A stretch of 64,000 nucleotides of DNA, taken from the NCBI GenBank assembly GCA_963733945.1, contig CAVTFD010000035.1, forward strand, positions 14,448 to 78,447, in the 5' to 3' direction. The number at the start of each line of letters is the position of its first letter. Positions within the stretch are counted from its first letter, which is position 1. Shown here one piece after another: positions 9,569-19,164 of this stretch. A program made the translations under genes and the position numbers. Source of the stretch: AP-15 sp963733945. GTDB lineage: Bacteria > Pseudomonadota > Alphaproteobacteria > ATCC43930 > CGMCC-115725. The notes under the pieces were generated by a model. That model was not told the DNA's origin. It did no database searches and saw only the letters and a list, made by a program, of their open reading frames with translations.

Positions 9569-10630
9569 TCAATGTGGCAGTCGCGCCCGAGGATGCGCGC
9601 CGTCGTAAACGGCGAGGAGCCGTTCGGTCTCGACCGATGTATATCGCTGCGTCGTCGATAGGCTGGCGTGGCCCAGCAGCTCCTGTATCGCGCGCAGATC
9701 GCCCCCGGCCCCCAGCAGATGAGTTGCAAAGCTGTGACGGAGCGCATGCGGGGTCGCGGTTGCCGGCAGGCCGAGGAAGCCGCGCAGAGACTCCATCTGC
9801 CGCTGCACCAGACGCGGATGCAGCGGCCCGCCGCGGGCACCGACAAACAGCGGATCGTCGGCAGCGAGGGCGTGGGGGCAGACAGCGAGATAGTCGGCGA
9901 TGGCGGTGCGCACCACCGGCAGCACCGGCAGCTGCCTCTCCTTGCGGCCTTTGCCAACGACCGTCAGCATCTCGCCGGTCGGCGCCTCGCCGCGGCTCAG
10001 CCCGAACGCCTCGGACAGCCGCAGGCCGCAACCATAGATTAGCGCCAGCAGCGCGGTATCGCGCTTGCCCTGCCAGCCTTCCGGAGACAGGTCGCCGGCA
10101 GCGTCGACGGCGGCGATAGCATCGTCGATCGTCAGAGGCTTGGGCACGGCAGGCGGCAGCTTGGGCGAGCGCAATGCCGAAAGCGCGGTGGTCGAGGCGA
10201 GCCCGCGTCGCTGCAAAAAGCGCACAAACCCACGCAGCACCGACATGCCGCGCGCCAGCGAGCGGCGCTCAACGCCGTCGCTGGCGCGCCGCGCCAGATA
10301 AGCACGGAAATCGGCTGGGCGCAGTCCGTCGATAGCGGCAAGGCTCGGCACCGCACCGAGATGCTCGGCCAGGAAATCGAGAAAAAAGGCAAGGTCGCGG
10401 CCATAGGCGGCGATGGTATGCGCCGAAGCGCGGCGTTCGCCCGCCAGCCATGCACCCCACAACCCGATCGCCGCGCGCAGATCGTCCGCGGCGGAAAATC
10501 GCGCAAGCGGCACCGGCTCCGGGAGTGCCGGGAAAATCGGCTTGTGCCGGGTTGTGGCCCCGCCCTCGCGCTTGCCTACGGCCGAGTCGGACGCCGGCGC
10601 CGACGCGCTCAGCGGCCCCGTTCGAGCCAC
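9569..10630 (-). CDS. xerC: Tyrosine recombinase XerC
   Basis: Site-specific recombinase that resolves chromosome dimers at dif together with XerD. The N-terminal SAM-like DNA-binding domain (WLAGERRASAHTIAAYGRDL) is followed by the catalytic domain with Arg in GCGLRLSEAFGL, HALRH, LGHASLSTTQRY, giving the R-H-R-H-Y set. The start is uncertain: the frame is open to ATG 10726, which would overlap DUF484 by over 100 bases; I chose GTG 10630, which overlaps by 22 bases. The DUF484-xerC pair is a conserved arrangement. Confidence 0.88.
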   Translation of the reverse strand: MARTGPLSASAPASDSAVGKREGGATTRHKPIFPALPEPVPLARFSAADDLRAAIGLWGAWLAGERRASAHTIAAYGRDLAFFLDFLAEHLGAVPSLAAIDGLRPADFRAYLARRASDGVERRSLARGMSVLRGFVRFLQRRGLASTTALSALRSPKLPPAVPKPLTIDDAIAAVDAAGDLSPEGWQGKRDTALLALIYGCGLRLSEAFGLSRGEAPTGEMLTVVGKGRKERQLPVLPVVRTAIADYLAVCPHALAADDPLFVGARGGPLHPRLVQRQMESLRGFLGLPATATPHALRHSFATHLLGAGGDLRAIQELLGHASLSTTQRYTSVETERLLAVYDGAHPRARLPH

Positions 10631-11355
10631 TGGGCGATCGTGATCTCTACGGCGCGGGCGAGAAAGCTCAACAGCTCGGTCCCGAGACCAGGATGAAACG
10701 TCCCCTGCTTGCGGGTTCCGATGCACATCAGTCCGCTCGGCCCCGAGCGCGCGAAAGACAGGCGCAACAGCGCTTGAGAGCGCACCAGGCCAGCAGCGCC
10801 ACCGAACAGCGCGGGATCACCCTTGTTATCGGCGAATAACAGCACGTCGCGGTCGGCGCCGAGCACCTGATCGACCATGCCCGAGCGCAGCAGATGGATA
10901 CCATGGAGCGGCATCCGGGTGGTTCGCGCTGCCGTGCTTTCGACACCGAGGGTGACGATGTCTACATCGATCAGTACGGCGAGGTCCGTCGTGACGATCT
11001 GCAACAGGTGCTCGAAGCTGGTGGCCTTGAGCATTGCCAACGTCGCTTTGTGCACGCGGCATTGGCTTGCGAGGTTGCCGCGGCTCAGCGCGATAAGGGT
11101 CTTCTGCTCGTGCTGCAGTCGGCCCAGATCATGGCGGAAGCGTTCGAGCATAAAATGCTGGAAATCCAGCACCCCATCGCCCGTGTCGCGGCTCGGCGCG
11201 CGCAACAGGGACAGTGCGTCGGGATGGCTACCGAGGAAATCGGGATTTTCTCTCAGATAGGCGATGACATCCTCGGCTCGGGTGGCGCTCGCCTGCCCCG
11301 GCGTCGAGACTCCACTGGCGAACGTCTTTGGCCGATCTTGCGGACGGTCGGCCAC
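10609..11355 (-). CDS. DUF484 family GAF-like protein
   Basis: A 248-residue protein matching the DUF484 family: an N-terminal DVIAYLRENPDFLGSHPDAL segment, a coiled linker with MLERFRHDLGRLQHEQKTLI, then a GAF-like domain ending in a helix. The function is unknown, but the gene is regularly found directly before xerC, as here, suggesting a link to chromosome dimer resolution or its regulation. It is divergent from priA across 174 bases. Confidence 0.88.
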   Translation of the reverse strand: MADRPQDRPKTFASGVSTPGQASATRAEDVIAYLRENPDFLGSHPDALSLLRAPSRDTGDGVLDFQHFMLERFRHDLGRLQHEQKTLIALSRGNLASQCRVHKATLAMLKATSFEHLLQIVTTDLAVLIDVDIVTLGVESTAARTTRMPLHGIHLLRSGMVDQVLGADRDVLLFADNKGDPALFGGAAGLVRSQALLRLSFARSGPSGLMCIGTRKQGTFHPGLGTELLSFLARAVEITIAQWLERGR

Positions 11356-11529
11356 CGTTAGCTCCGCCTCGCCGCATTCGGGCGCGAGTGGGGGAAGAAA
11401 ACGGCACCAACAAGATACGCGATCATACCGAAACCACCTGAAAGCAAACCTGGAACTGGGCGCTGAACTTCCCTCGCGGATGCGCTGAAGAGCGCTTGCC
11501 CCGCGCCTTTTCCAGAGCGAGTTTAACCG

Positions 11530-13809
11530 ATGCCCGATCGACTTGCCAGTTCCGTGGCTGCGGTGGCGCTTCGCCGCTTGGACGAGGAGGTCGAGCCTGA
11601 GGCGGGGGCCGCAGCATTCCGGCAGGTTCGCGTGCTCTTACCGCTGCCGTTGCCGGAGCCACTCGACTATCGCATTCCCGAGGAGATGGCGCCGCCCGAG
11701 CCGGGCAGTTTTGTCCGCGTACCGCTCGGCCGACGCAACTTGATCGGCGTTGTATGGGACGGGGTGGGGGGCGATCTTGCGGCAAATAGGCTAAAGCCCG
11801 TTGCCGAAGTTCTCCCTGTCGGCGGGATGGCATCCGACCTCCGCCGCTTTGTCGAGCGCGTCGCCGGCTACACGATGGCGTCGCCGGGAGCGGTGCTGCG
11901 CATGGCGATGAGCGTTGTGGAGGCGTTGCAGCCGCCGCGGGCCCGGCGGCTCTGCACCGCCTCCACAGCCGGGCTCGACGCACTGACTACTGCTCCCGCA
12001 GTCCCATCTTTGACTCCCGCGCGTCGGCGGGTGCTTGAAGTCTTGCGCGACGCGCCGCCGCTGCCGGCCGCCGAGGCAGCGCGGCTCGCCGGCTGCAGCG
12101 CCGGCGTCATCCGCGATCTCCTCGCCCGCGGGCTGGTCGAGGAGCGCCTGGTCGCTGTCGAGCCTGCCGACTCGCCGATGCCGGACTGGTCCCGGTCCGG
12201 TCCGGCGCTTTCCCCCGACCAATCGGTCGCCGCGCGCCAGTTGGTCGGCGGCGCCGAAGCGGGCGGATTTGGCGTGACCTTGCTCGATGGCGTCACCGGC
12301 TCAGGCAAGACCGAAACCTATTTCGCCGCCATCGCCGCGGCGTTGGCGGCCGGCCGCCAGATCCTGGTGCTGCTGCCGGAAATCGCCCTCGGCGCGCAAT
12401 GGCTCCAGCGCTTTCGCGACCGTTTCGGCGTCCCTCCGGCGCAGTGGCATTCCGAGATCAGCCAAACCGAGCGCCGCGATACCTGGCGCGCCGTGTCTGC
12501 CGGCCGGGCGCGGGTGGTTGTCGGCGCCCGCTCGGCACTGTTCCTGCCATTTGCCGAACTCGGTCTGATCATCGTCGACGAGGAGCACGACCCGTCTTAC
12601 AAGCAGGAGGACGGAGTTTGCTATCAAGCCCGCGACATGGCGGTGCTGCGCGCCTCCCTGGCTGATATCCCGATCGTGCTGGTATCGGCCACTCCCTCGC
12701 TTGAGACGGTAGTGAATGTGGCCCGCGGCCGCTACCAGCGCGTCGCGCTGCCGCGCCGCCACGCGGCGGCCCAACTTCCCGCGGTCCGCCTTGTCGATAT
12801 GCGCCGTGAACGGATCGAGCGTGGCCGCTTCCTGTCGCCGCCGCTAGTCACCGGACTCGTCGCGACCTTCGCGGCTGGCGAGCAAGCGCTGCTGTTTCTG
12901 AACCGGCGGGGCTACGCCCCGCTGACCCTGTGCCGCGCCTGCGGTCATCGCTGTCAATGCCCGAGCTGTACTGCTTGGCTTGTCGAGCACCGGTTTACCG
13001 GCCGGCTGCTGTGCCATCATTGCGGCCATGCAGAGCCGGTGCCGCCGCTGTGCCCGGAATGCTTGACCGCCGGGACCTTGGTCGCATGCGGGCCGGGCGT
13101 CGAGCGGCTGGTCGAAGAGGTCGCGGCCCGGTTCCCGGCGGCTCGCACGGCGGTAATGGTCAGCGATCTCCTATCGGGGCCGCGCGCCGCAGCGGAACTC
13201 GCGCAGGCGATGACCCATCGGCGCTACGACGTTCTGATTGGGACTCAGATCGTCACCAAAGGCCACCACTTTCCGATGCTGACCTTGGTCGGCGTCGTCG
13301 ACGCCGATCTCGGGCTCACCGGCGGGGATCTGCGCGCGGCAGAGCGCACCTATCAGCTGCTTCACCAGGTGGGTGGCCGCGCTGGCCGCGCCGAGCGCAA
13401 GGGGCGGGTGCTGATCCAGACTTTCATGCCCGACCAGCCGGTGATGCAGGCGCTCGCCGCCGGCGACCGCGACCGGTTTCTCGAAGCCGAGGCCGCCGCG
13501 CGGCGCAATGCCGGATTGCCTCCTTTTGGCCGGCTCGCCGCGTTGATCGTCAGCGCCGCGGACGGCGAATCCTGCGACTTCGCCGCCCAGGCGCTGTCGC
13601 GTGCGGCGCCACAGTTCCCCGGCGTTACCGTACTCGGCCCGGCGCCGGCCCCGCTCGCCGTGCTGCGCGGGCGCCATCGCCGCCGGTTTTTGGTCAAAGC
13701 GACGCGCGAGGTGAATGTGCAGGCGGTGCTGCGCGATTGGCTCTCGCGGGTGCGCCTCGCCGGCTCGGTCCGCCTTCAGGTCGATATCGATCCCTACAGC
13801 TTCCTCTAA
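11530..13809 (+). CDS. priA: Primosomal protein N' (replication restart helicase PriA)
   Basis: A 759-residue superfamily 2 DNA helicase that reloads the replisome at stalled forks. The 3'-end-binding N-terminal domain is followed by Walker A GVTGSGKT at residues 254-261, the Walker B DEEH at 350-353, the aromatic-rich loop DPSYKQEDG, a cysteine cluster (CRACGHRCQCPSC, CHHCG, CPEC) that binds two zinc ions, and C-terminal helicase motifs (GTQIVTKGHHFP, QVGGRAGRAERKG). No motif is missing. It is divergent from DUF484-xerC, another chromosome-maintenance cluster. Confidence 0.95.
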   Translation: MPDRLASSVAAVALRRLDEEVEPEAGAAAFRQVRVLLPLPLPEPLDYRIPEEMAPPEPGSFVRVPLGRRNLIGVVWDGVGGDLAANRLKPVAEVLPVGGMASDLRRFVERVAGYTMASPGAVLRMAMSVVEALQPPRARRLCTASTAGLDALTTAPAVPSLTPARRRVLEVLRDAPPLPAAEAARLAGCSAGVIRDLLARGLVEERLVAVEPADSPMPDWSRSGPALSPDQSVAARQLVGGAEAGGFGVTLLDGVTGSGKTETYFAAIAAALAAGRQILVLLPEIALGAQWLQRFRDRFGVPPAQWHSEISQTERRDTWRAVSAGRARVVVGARSALFLPFAELGLIIVDEEHDPSYKQEDGVCYQARDMAVLRASLADIPIVLVSATPSLETVVNVARGRYQRVALPRRHAAAQLPAVRLVDMRRERIERGRFLSPPLVTGLVATFAAGEQALLFLNRRGYAPLTLCRACGHRCQCPSCTAWLVEHRFTGRLLCHHCGHAEPVPPLCPECLTAGTLVACGPGVERLVEEVAARFPAARTAVMVSDLLSGPRAAAELAQAMTHRRYDVLIGTQIVTKGHHFPMLTLVGVVDADLGLTGGDLRAAERTYQLLHQVGGRAGRAERKGRVLIQTFMPDQPVMQALAAGDRDRFLEAEAAARRNAGLPPFGRLAALIVSAADGESCDFAAQALSRAAPQFPGVTVLGPAPAPLAVLRGRHRRRFLVKATREVNVQAVLRDWLSRVRLAGSVRLQVDIDPYSFL

Positions 13810-13944
13810 CGTCGGGAGCTTCCCAGAGGGTCTACCCATCGTGATCCCGGGGTTCGCTCGACGTACAACGAGCGGTCCGCTTGCCTCGATGTCGAGAAAT
13901 GCGGCATGCTTCGCCCAACAGCTTGGTCAGGAAGGGAGGCGGCA

Positions 13945-14397
13945 ATGCCTGATTCAGTCGCAGTCGAAAACGTGGAGGCGTCGGCGAGCCGGGACCCGAT
14001 TCGCATCGGCGGACTCGACCACGTCGTGCTCAGAGTCGGCGACCTCGATCGCGCGATCGCTTTCTACGAAAAAGTATTGGGCATGCACATCGAGCGTCGG
14101 CTCGAACAGCCGAAGCTGGTCCAGCTGCGCGCCGGCGCTTCGCTGATCGATCTGGTTCCGGCTGCGATCTCGCCGGAAGCGGCCCCAGACAAGGCCGGGC
14201 GCAACATGGATCACTTCGCGATGCGGGTCGTCGGCTTCGACGCGACGGCACTCAAGGCGCACCTACAGCGGCATGGCGTCGATCCCGGCGAGGTCCGCGA
14301 GCGTTATGGCGCCGAGGGCTACGGCCCGTCGCTCTACATTTCCGACCCCGACGGCAACACCGTCGAGCTTAAGGGCGAAGCCACCCGCGGGCTGTAG
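13945..14397 (+). CDS. VOC (glyoxalase/bleomycin resistance) family protein
   Basis: A 150-residue single-module vicinal-oxygen-chelate protein: GLDHVVLRVGDLDRAIAFYE opens the first beta-alpha-beta repeat and LYISDPDGNTVELKG closes the second. Metal ligands His (LDH), His (MDH) and Glu (TVELK) are in the expected places. It resembles virulence-like VOC proteins; no substrate can be named. GGGAGG lies just upstream of ATG 13945, which favours this start over the earlier ATG at 13906. Confidence 0.85.
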   Translation: MPDSVAVENVEASASRDPIRIGGLDHVVLRVGDLDRAIAFYEKVLGMHIERRLEQPKLVQLRAGASLIDLVPAAISPEAAPDKAGRNMDHFAMRVVGFDATALKAHLQRHGVDPGEVRERYGAEGYGPSLYISDPDGNTVELKGEATRGL

Positions 14398-14496
14398 GGC
14401 GGCGCCGGCGATGGTCTGAGATCCGGCTTCTCTTAAGGCCGAACCACCCGTCCCGTTGTTTCCCTTCGGCCGCCTCCGCAACTGTGCGCCGGCTTC

Positions 14497-15288
14497 TCAC
14501 GCCGTCGCGGCGCCGTCCACCGGGAGCGCGGCGCCGGAGACGAACGAAGCTTCGTCCGAAATCAGGAACAGGGCGGCGTTGGCGATTTCCTCGGGCTTGC
14601 CGGTGCGGCCCATCGGGATCTGGCGGGCACGCGCCTGAACTAATGTCTCCTTGTCCTGGCTGCCTGCTTGGCCAGGGGGATGCTGCCGGTCGGGCCGGGC
14701 GACAAAGACCCGCAGCATCGGCGTGTCGATCGGGCCGGGGCAGATCGCGTTGACCCGGATCTTGTCGGGTGCGAGGCGCTTGGCCAGCGAGCGGACAAAG
14801 CCGACGACGCCGAACTTGGCCATCGAATAGACCGGGCTGAAGGCCGAGCCGACCAGCCCCGAGGTCGAGGCGGTGTAGAGCAGCGCGCCGCCGCCGCGGG
14901 CGCGCAGTTCGGGGATTGCCGCCTCAGTCGTCAGCAGCACGGTGCGCAGGTTGAGCCCGATCGCGGTGTCGAAATCGGCCATGTCGATGCCCTCGATCGA
15001 GGCCGGGCCGGGATGGCCGACATGGTTCCAGACGAAATCGAGCCCGCCGAAAGTGCTGGCGGTGCGGCGCACGATCGCGCGGGCGAAATCGTCTTGGCGC
15101 AGATCCCCGACCAGGCCGTGCGCGCGCCCGCCGGCGGCGGTGATTTCGCCGACGACGACATCGACCCCGGCCTGGTCGATGTCGACAACGCCGACCGCGG
15201 CCCCCTCGCGGGCAAAGCGCATTGCACCCGCCCGGCCCATCCCCGATGCCGCCGCGGTAACGATGCCGATCTTGCCTTCGAGCCGCAT
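14497..15288 (-). CDS. SDR family oxidoreductase
   Basis: A 263-residue short-chain dehydrogenase with cofactor motif TAAASGMG near the N-terminus and catalytic YSMAK. The classical NNAG is replaced by NHVG. An insertion of about 20 residues (RPDRQHPPGQAGSQDKE) follows the PGPIDTPM segment, in the substrate-loop region. It follows the acyl-CoA ligase gene by 40 bases on the same strand, so the two may form an operon for an acyl or alcohol substrate. Confidence 0.87.
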   Translation of the reverse strand: MRLEGKIGIVTAAASGMGRAGAMRFAREGAAVGVVDIDQAGVDVVVGEITAAGGRAHGLVGDLRQDDFARAIVRRTASTFGGLDFVWNHVGHPGPASIEGIDMADFDTAIGLNLRTVLLTTEAAIPELRARGGGALLYTASTSGLVGSAFSPVYSMAKFGVVGFVRSLAKRLAPDKIRVNAICPGPIDTPMLRVFVARPDRQHPPGQAGSQDKETLVQARARQIPMGRTGKPEEIANAALFLISDEASFVSGAALPVDGAATA

Positions 15289-15328
15289 GGTTATCCTCCC
15301 TCCGCGTTGGCCGCGTCGTCAGCCAGTC

Positions 15329-17128
15329 TCACGCGGCGATGCCTTTCCCGTCGTAGAGCGCGCCGAGCGCCTCGCCATAAACCTCGCGGACCGCGTGACG
15401 CTTGACCTTCAACGTTGGCGTCATCTGGCCGTTGGCGATCGTAAATGGCTCCGCCGCTATCACGAAGCGCCGCACCCGCTCGACCGGCGTCAGCCCACGA
15501 TTGACCCGCGCCACCGCGGCGCCAATCGTCTTGATGAATGAGGGGTCGGCGGCGATCGCCGCAATATCCGCTGGGCCCCCGTTCTTGCCGGCGAACCCGG
15601 CGGCGAATTCGTGATCGGGCACGACGATTGCGACGAGATAAGGCTGGCGATCGCCAAACACCATCGCTTGGGCGATTTCCGGTTCCAAGGTCAGATAACC
15701 TTCGACACGGGCCGGCGAAACCATCTCGCCGCCAGAATTCTTGATGAAGTCGCGCTTGCGGTCGGTGATGCGGATATAGCCGTCCTCGTCGACCTGGCCG
15801 ACATCTCCTGTGTGCAGCCAGCCATCGACCAGGGTCTGTGCGGTGGCTTGCGGATCGTTCCAGTAACCCTTCATGACATTGTCGCCGGCGACCAGGATCT
15901 CGCCATCATCGGCGACCTGGACCCGCACCCCGTCGAGCGGCGGCCCGACCGTGTCGATCTTGATCCGTGCCGGCGAATTGCAGGCGATCACCGGTCCGGC
16001 CTCGGTCTGGCCGTAGCCCTGCAACAAAGTGACCCCGAGCGCCAGGAAGAAGCTGCCGATTTCGGGGTTCAACGGCGCGCCGCCCGATACCATCGCCTTG
16101 AGTCGTCCGCCGAACCGACGGCGTACCCCCGCGCGCACGAGACGGTCGAGCGCCGGGTCGATCAAGCGCTCGCCGAGGTTCGGAGTTGCGAAGGAGGCGC
16201 GCTTGCGCCCGATTGTGACCGTTTTGTCGAACATTTTTCGGGCCACTCGCCCTTTGCGCTCAACCCCGAGCAGGATGCGGCGGTGCAACGTCTCGTAGAG
16301 CCGGGGTACTGCGGTCATGATCGTGGGCCGCGCTTCGAGGAGGTTGGCGGCCAGGGTCTCTGCACCTTCGGCAAAATAGATCTGCGCCCCGATCGAGAGC
16401 GGGAACATCATCCCCGCCGTGTGCTCGTAGGCATGGGACAGCGGCAGAAAGCTCAAGAACACTTCATCCCCGAGACCGAGCAGTTCGAGCAGGCGATAGG
16501 CGCCCCGGCAGTTGGCGAGAATGTTGCGGTGGGTGGTCATCACCCCCTTTGGGACGCCGCCGGTGCCCGAGGTGAAAATAAGACAAGCGACGTCGTCCGG
16601 CGCCAATTCGGCGATTTGCCCGGTAATGTTGTCCGGCTGATCACCCCCGCGCGTCAGAGCCTCGTCCCACGACAGAACGTCGACCGTGCTCGCCTGGCCG
16701 GCGGTGCGCTCGATGGCGATCACCGTGTGCACGGTGTCGACCTGGTTGGCCGCCGCCAGCACTCTCCCGGACAAGGAGGACTTGGAGACGATCACCGCGC
16801 GGGCGCCGCTGGTCGCAAAGATATGGCGATGGTCCTCGACGGTGTTCGTCACATAGGCTGGGACCGTGATCGCCCCAGCGCTCATCACCGCGAGATCGGC
16901 GATGACCCATTCCGGCCGGTTCTCCGCCACCAGGGCGACCCGCTCCCCCGGGCCGATGCCAAGCGCCCTCAGACCTTGCGCCAGCCGGCGGACGTCGCGC
17001 GCCGCCGTGGCCCATGTCACCGGCTGATAGCCCCGGTCTCGCTTCATCCACAGAAAAGGCTTGTCGCCGAGCCGGCCGGCTTGTTCGAAGAACATCGCCG
17101 GAAGGCTGGCCCAGTTGTCGTGATCCAT
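15329..17128 (-). CDS. Long-chain acyl-CoA synthetase (AMP-forming)
   Basis: A 599-residue ANL-superfamily adenylating enzyme resembling FadD15-type long-chain fatty acid CoA ligases. The P-loop-like LIFTSGTGGVPKG motif is mid-protein, GYGQTEAGPVI is the substrate/AMP motif, DGWLHTGDVG holds the hinge Asp, and ITDRKRDFIKNSGGEMVSP is the C-terminal motif; the catalytic lysine lies further on. It would activate fatty acids to acyl-CoA at the expense of ATP. It lies upstream of an SDR and is divergent from pepF across 200 bases. Confidence 0.9.
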   Translation of the reverse strand: MDHDNWASLPAMFFEQAGRLGDKPFLWMKRDRGYQPVTWATAARDVRRLAQGLRALGIGPGERVALVAENRPEWVIADLAVMSAGAITVPAYVTNTVEDHRHIFATSGARAVIVSKSSLSGRVLAAANQVDTVHTVIAIERTAGQASTVDVLSWDEALTRGGDQPDNITGQIAELAPDDVACLIFTSGTGGVPKGVMTTHRNILANCRGAYRLLELLGLGDEVFLSFLPLSHAYEHTAGMMFPLSIGAQIYFAEGAETLAANLLEARPTIMTAVPRLYETLHRRILLGVERKGRVARKMFDKTVTIGRKRASFATPNLGERLIDPALDRLVRAGVRRRFGGRLKAMVSGGAPLNPEIGSFFLALGVTLLQGYGQTEAGPVIACNSPARIKIDTVGPPLDGVRVQVADDGEILVAGDNVMKGYWNDPQATAQTLVDGWLHTGDVGQVDEDGYIRITDRKRDFIKNSGGEMVSPARVEGYLTLEPEIAQAMVFGDRQPYLVAIVVPDHEFAAGFAGKNGGPADIAAIAADPSFIKTIGAAVARVNRGLTPVERVRRFVIAAEPFTIANGQMTPTLKVKRHAVREVYGEALGALYDGKGIAA

Positions 17129-17328
17129 CCTTCCGCGACCTCCCCACCGCCCTTTTTACGGGTTTCGCGCCGATGGTGGAATAGCGCCTGCCGCCGGCTG
17201 ATGGTAATCCCGACCTGAGCTCGGCTCGAGCCAATCGCAATGATCGCAGCGGCGATGTCCGGGATGCCGCTTGGTGCTTCCTGCGTAAACCCCATATCCT
17301 CGCATAGGTCCGAATCGGGGATTGAGCA

Positions 17329-19140
17329 ATGCGTGTGCAGGCAGTTGCAGAGACGGCGGCGGGGCAGAAGAAGGCGGCGCTCGGTACGCTGCCGGAGTGG
17401 AATCTTTCTGATCTATACCCCGGTCTCGACAGCCCGGCACTGACCGGGGATCTGGCGCGGCTGGCCGATGATGCCGCGGCCTTTCATAAGCGTTACGAGG
17501 GGAAGCTCGCAGATCTCTCGGGCGGGGCACTAGGGGCGGCGGTCGAAGCTTATGAAGGTATGCAGGAGCTGAGCGGCCGGATCCTCAGCTATGCCTCGCT
17601 TGTCCATGCCGGCAATCTTGCCGACCCGGATATCGGTCGCTTCTATCAAACGATCCAAGAGCGCACCAACACCATCTTGACGAGTTTGCTGTTCTTTACG
17701 CTCGAACTGAACCGTCTCGACGACGCAGCACTCGAAGCGAAGGAAGCCGACCCGGCGCTCGCCCGCTACCGCCCGTGGCTGCGCGACATCCGCGCCTTCC
17801 GTCAGCACCAGCTGTCTGACGAGGTCGAAAAGCTGTTGCATGAGAAGTACGTCGCCGGCCGCGCCGCCTGGACCCGGTTGTTCGATGAGACGATCGCCGA
17901 TCTGAGGTTTCCAATCGGCGGCCAAGAACTGACCGAGGCCGAGGCGCTGGACCTGCTGTCTGACCGTGATCCGGAGGTGCGCCGCGAGGCCGCCGCCAGT
18001 GTCGGTGAGGTGTTGGGAAAAAATGCCCGCACCTTTGCCCTGATCACCAATACGCTCGCCAAGGACAAGGAGATCGAGGACCGCTGGCGCGGGTTTGCGC
18101 GGCCGATTTCGTCGCGCAATCTATCCAATTTCGTCGAGGACGAGGTCGTCGACGCGCTGATCGCGGCGGTGCGCGACAGCTATCCGCGTCTATCGCATCG
18201 ATACTACCGGCTGAAGGCGCGCTGGTTCGGCGTCGAGGCGCTGCCCTTCTGGGACCGCAACGCGCCCTTACCCGAGGACGACGACCGGCTGATCCCGTGG
18301 CATGAGGCCGAGGAGACCGTGTTGTCGGCCTATGGCGCCTTTTCGCCGGAAATGGCCGCATTCGGCCGGCGGTTTTTCGCCGCGCCCTGGATCGACGCGC
18401 CGGTGCGGCCGGGCAAAGCGTCGGGCGCCTTCGCCCATCCGACGGTGCCCGCCGTCCACCCGTATCTGCTGTTGAACTACCAGGGCCGGGTTCGCGACGT
18501 GATGACCCTGGCGCACGAACTGGGTCATGGCGTCCATCAGGTATTGGCAGGGCGGCAGGGTTATTTGATGGCCGATACGCCGTTGACCTTGGCCGAAACG
18601 GCCTCGGTCTTTGGCGAGATGCTGACCTTCCGCGCCTTGCTGACAGGCGAGACCGATCCGCGCCGGCGCAAGATCATGCTCGCCGGCAAGGTCGAGGACA
18701 TGCTGAACACGGTCGTCCGCCAGATCGCCTTTGCCACGTTCGAAATACGGGTGCACGACGAACGCCGCGAGGCCGAGCTGACGCCCGACCGGCTCGCCGA
18801 AATCTGGCTCGACGTGCAGCGCGAGAGCCTCGGGCCGGCGATCCGCCTCGACGGCGTCTATCGCCACTACTGGTCCTACATCCCGCATTTCATCCACACC
18901 CCGTTTTATGTCTACGCTTATGCCTTCGGGGACTGCCTGGTGAACTCGCTCTATGCGGTCTACCAGGATGCGCATCAGGGGTTTGCCGAGCGCTATCTCG
19001 ATATGCTGCGCGCCGGCGGCACCTTGCGGCACCGAGAACTGCTGGCCCCGTTCGGACTCGACGCTTCCGACTCCGCCTTCTGGTCGAAAGGGCTGTCGGT
19101 CGTCTCCGGCTTTATCGATGAATTAGAAGCGCTCGGCTGA
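17329..19140 (+). CDS. pepF: M3 family oligoendopeptidase F
   Basis: A 603-residue zinc metallopeptidase of the M3B (PepF) family that cleaves short peptides in the cytoplasm. The zinc motif HELGH is at residues 396-400, with the third ligand Glu in the TLAETASVFGEM segment downstream. No signal peptide is visible. Length agrees with the family. The next gene starts 24 bases downstream. Confidence 0.92.
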   Translation: MRVQAVAETAAGQKKAALGTLPEWNLSDLYPGLDSPALTGDLARLADDAAAFHKRYEGKLADLSGGALGAAVEAYEGMQELSGRILSYASLVHAGNLADPDIGRFYQTIQERTNTILTSLLFFTLELNRLDDAALEAKEADPALARYRPWLRDIRAFRQHQLSDEVEKLLHEKYVAGRAAWTRLFDETIADLRFPIGGQELTEAEALDLLSDRDPEVRREAAASVGEVLGKNARTFALITNTLAKDKEIEDRWRGFARPISSRNLSNFVEDEVVDALIAAVRDSYPRLSHRYYRLKARWFGVEALPFWDRNAPLPEDDDRLIPWHEAEETVLSAYGAFSPEMAAFGRRFFAAPWIDAPVRPGKASGAFAHPTVPAVHPYLLLNYQGRVRDVMTLAHELGHGVHQVLAGRQGYLMADTPLTLAETASVFGEMLTFRALLTGETDPRRRKIMLAGKVEDMLNTVVRQIAFATFEIRVHDERREAELTPDRLAEIWLDVQRESLGPAIRLDGVYRHYWSYIPHFIHTPFYVYAYAFGDCLVNSLYAVYQDAHQGFAERYLDMLRAGGTLRHRELLAPFGLDASDSAFWSKGLSVVSGFIDELEALG

Positions 19141-19164
19141 CTTGCGGCGATTTACAATCTGATC

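Noticed and set aside
8773..9957. A longer, 394-residue version of the SDR gene extending into xerC
   Set aside because: The extra N-terminus overlaps the xerC catalytic domain and is unlike SDR proteins; the strong ribosome binding site is at 9540.
15611..17218. A 535-codon open frame opposite the acyl-CoA ligase
   Set aside because: Antisense shadow of a conserved gene; no family features.
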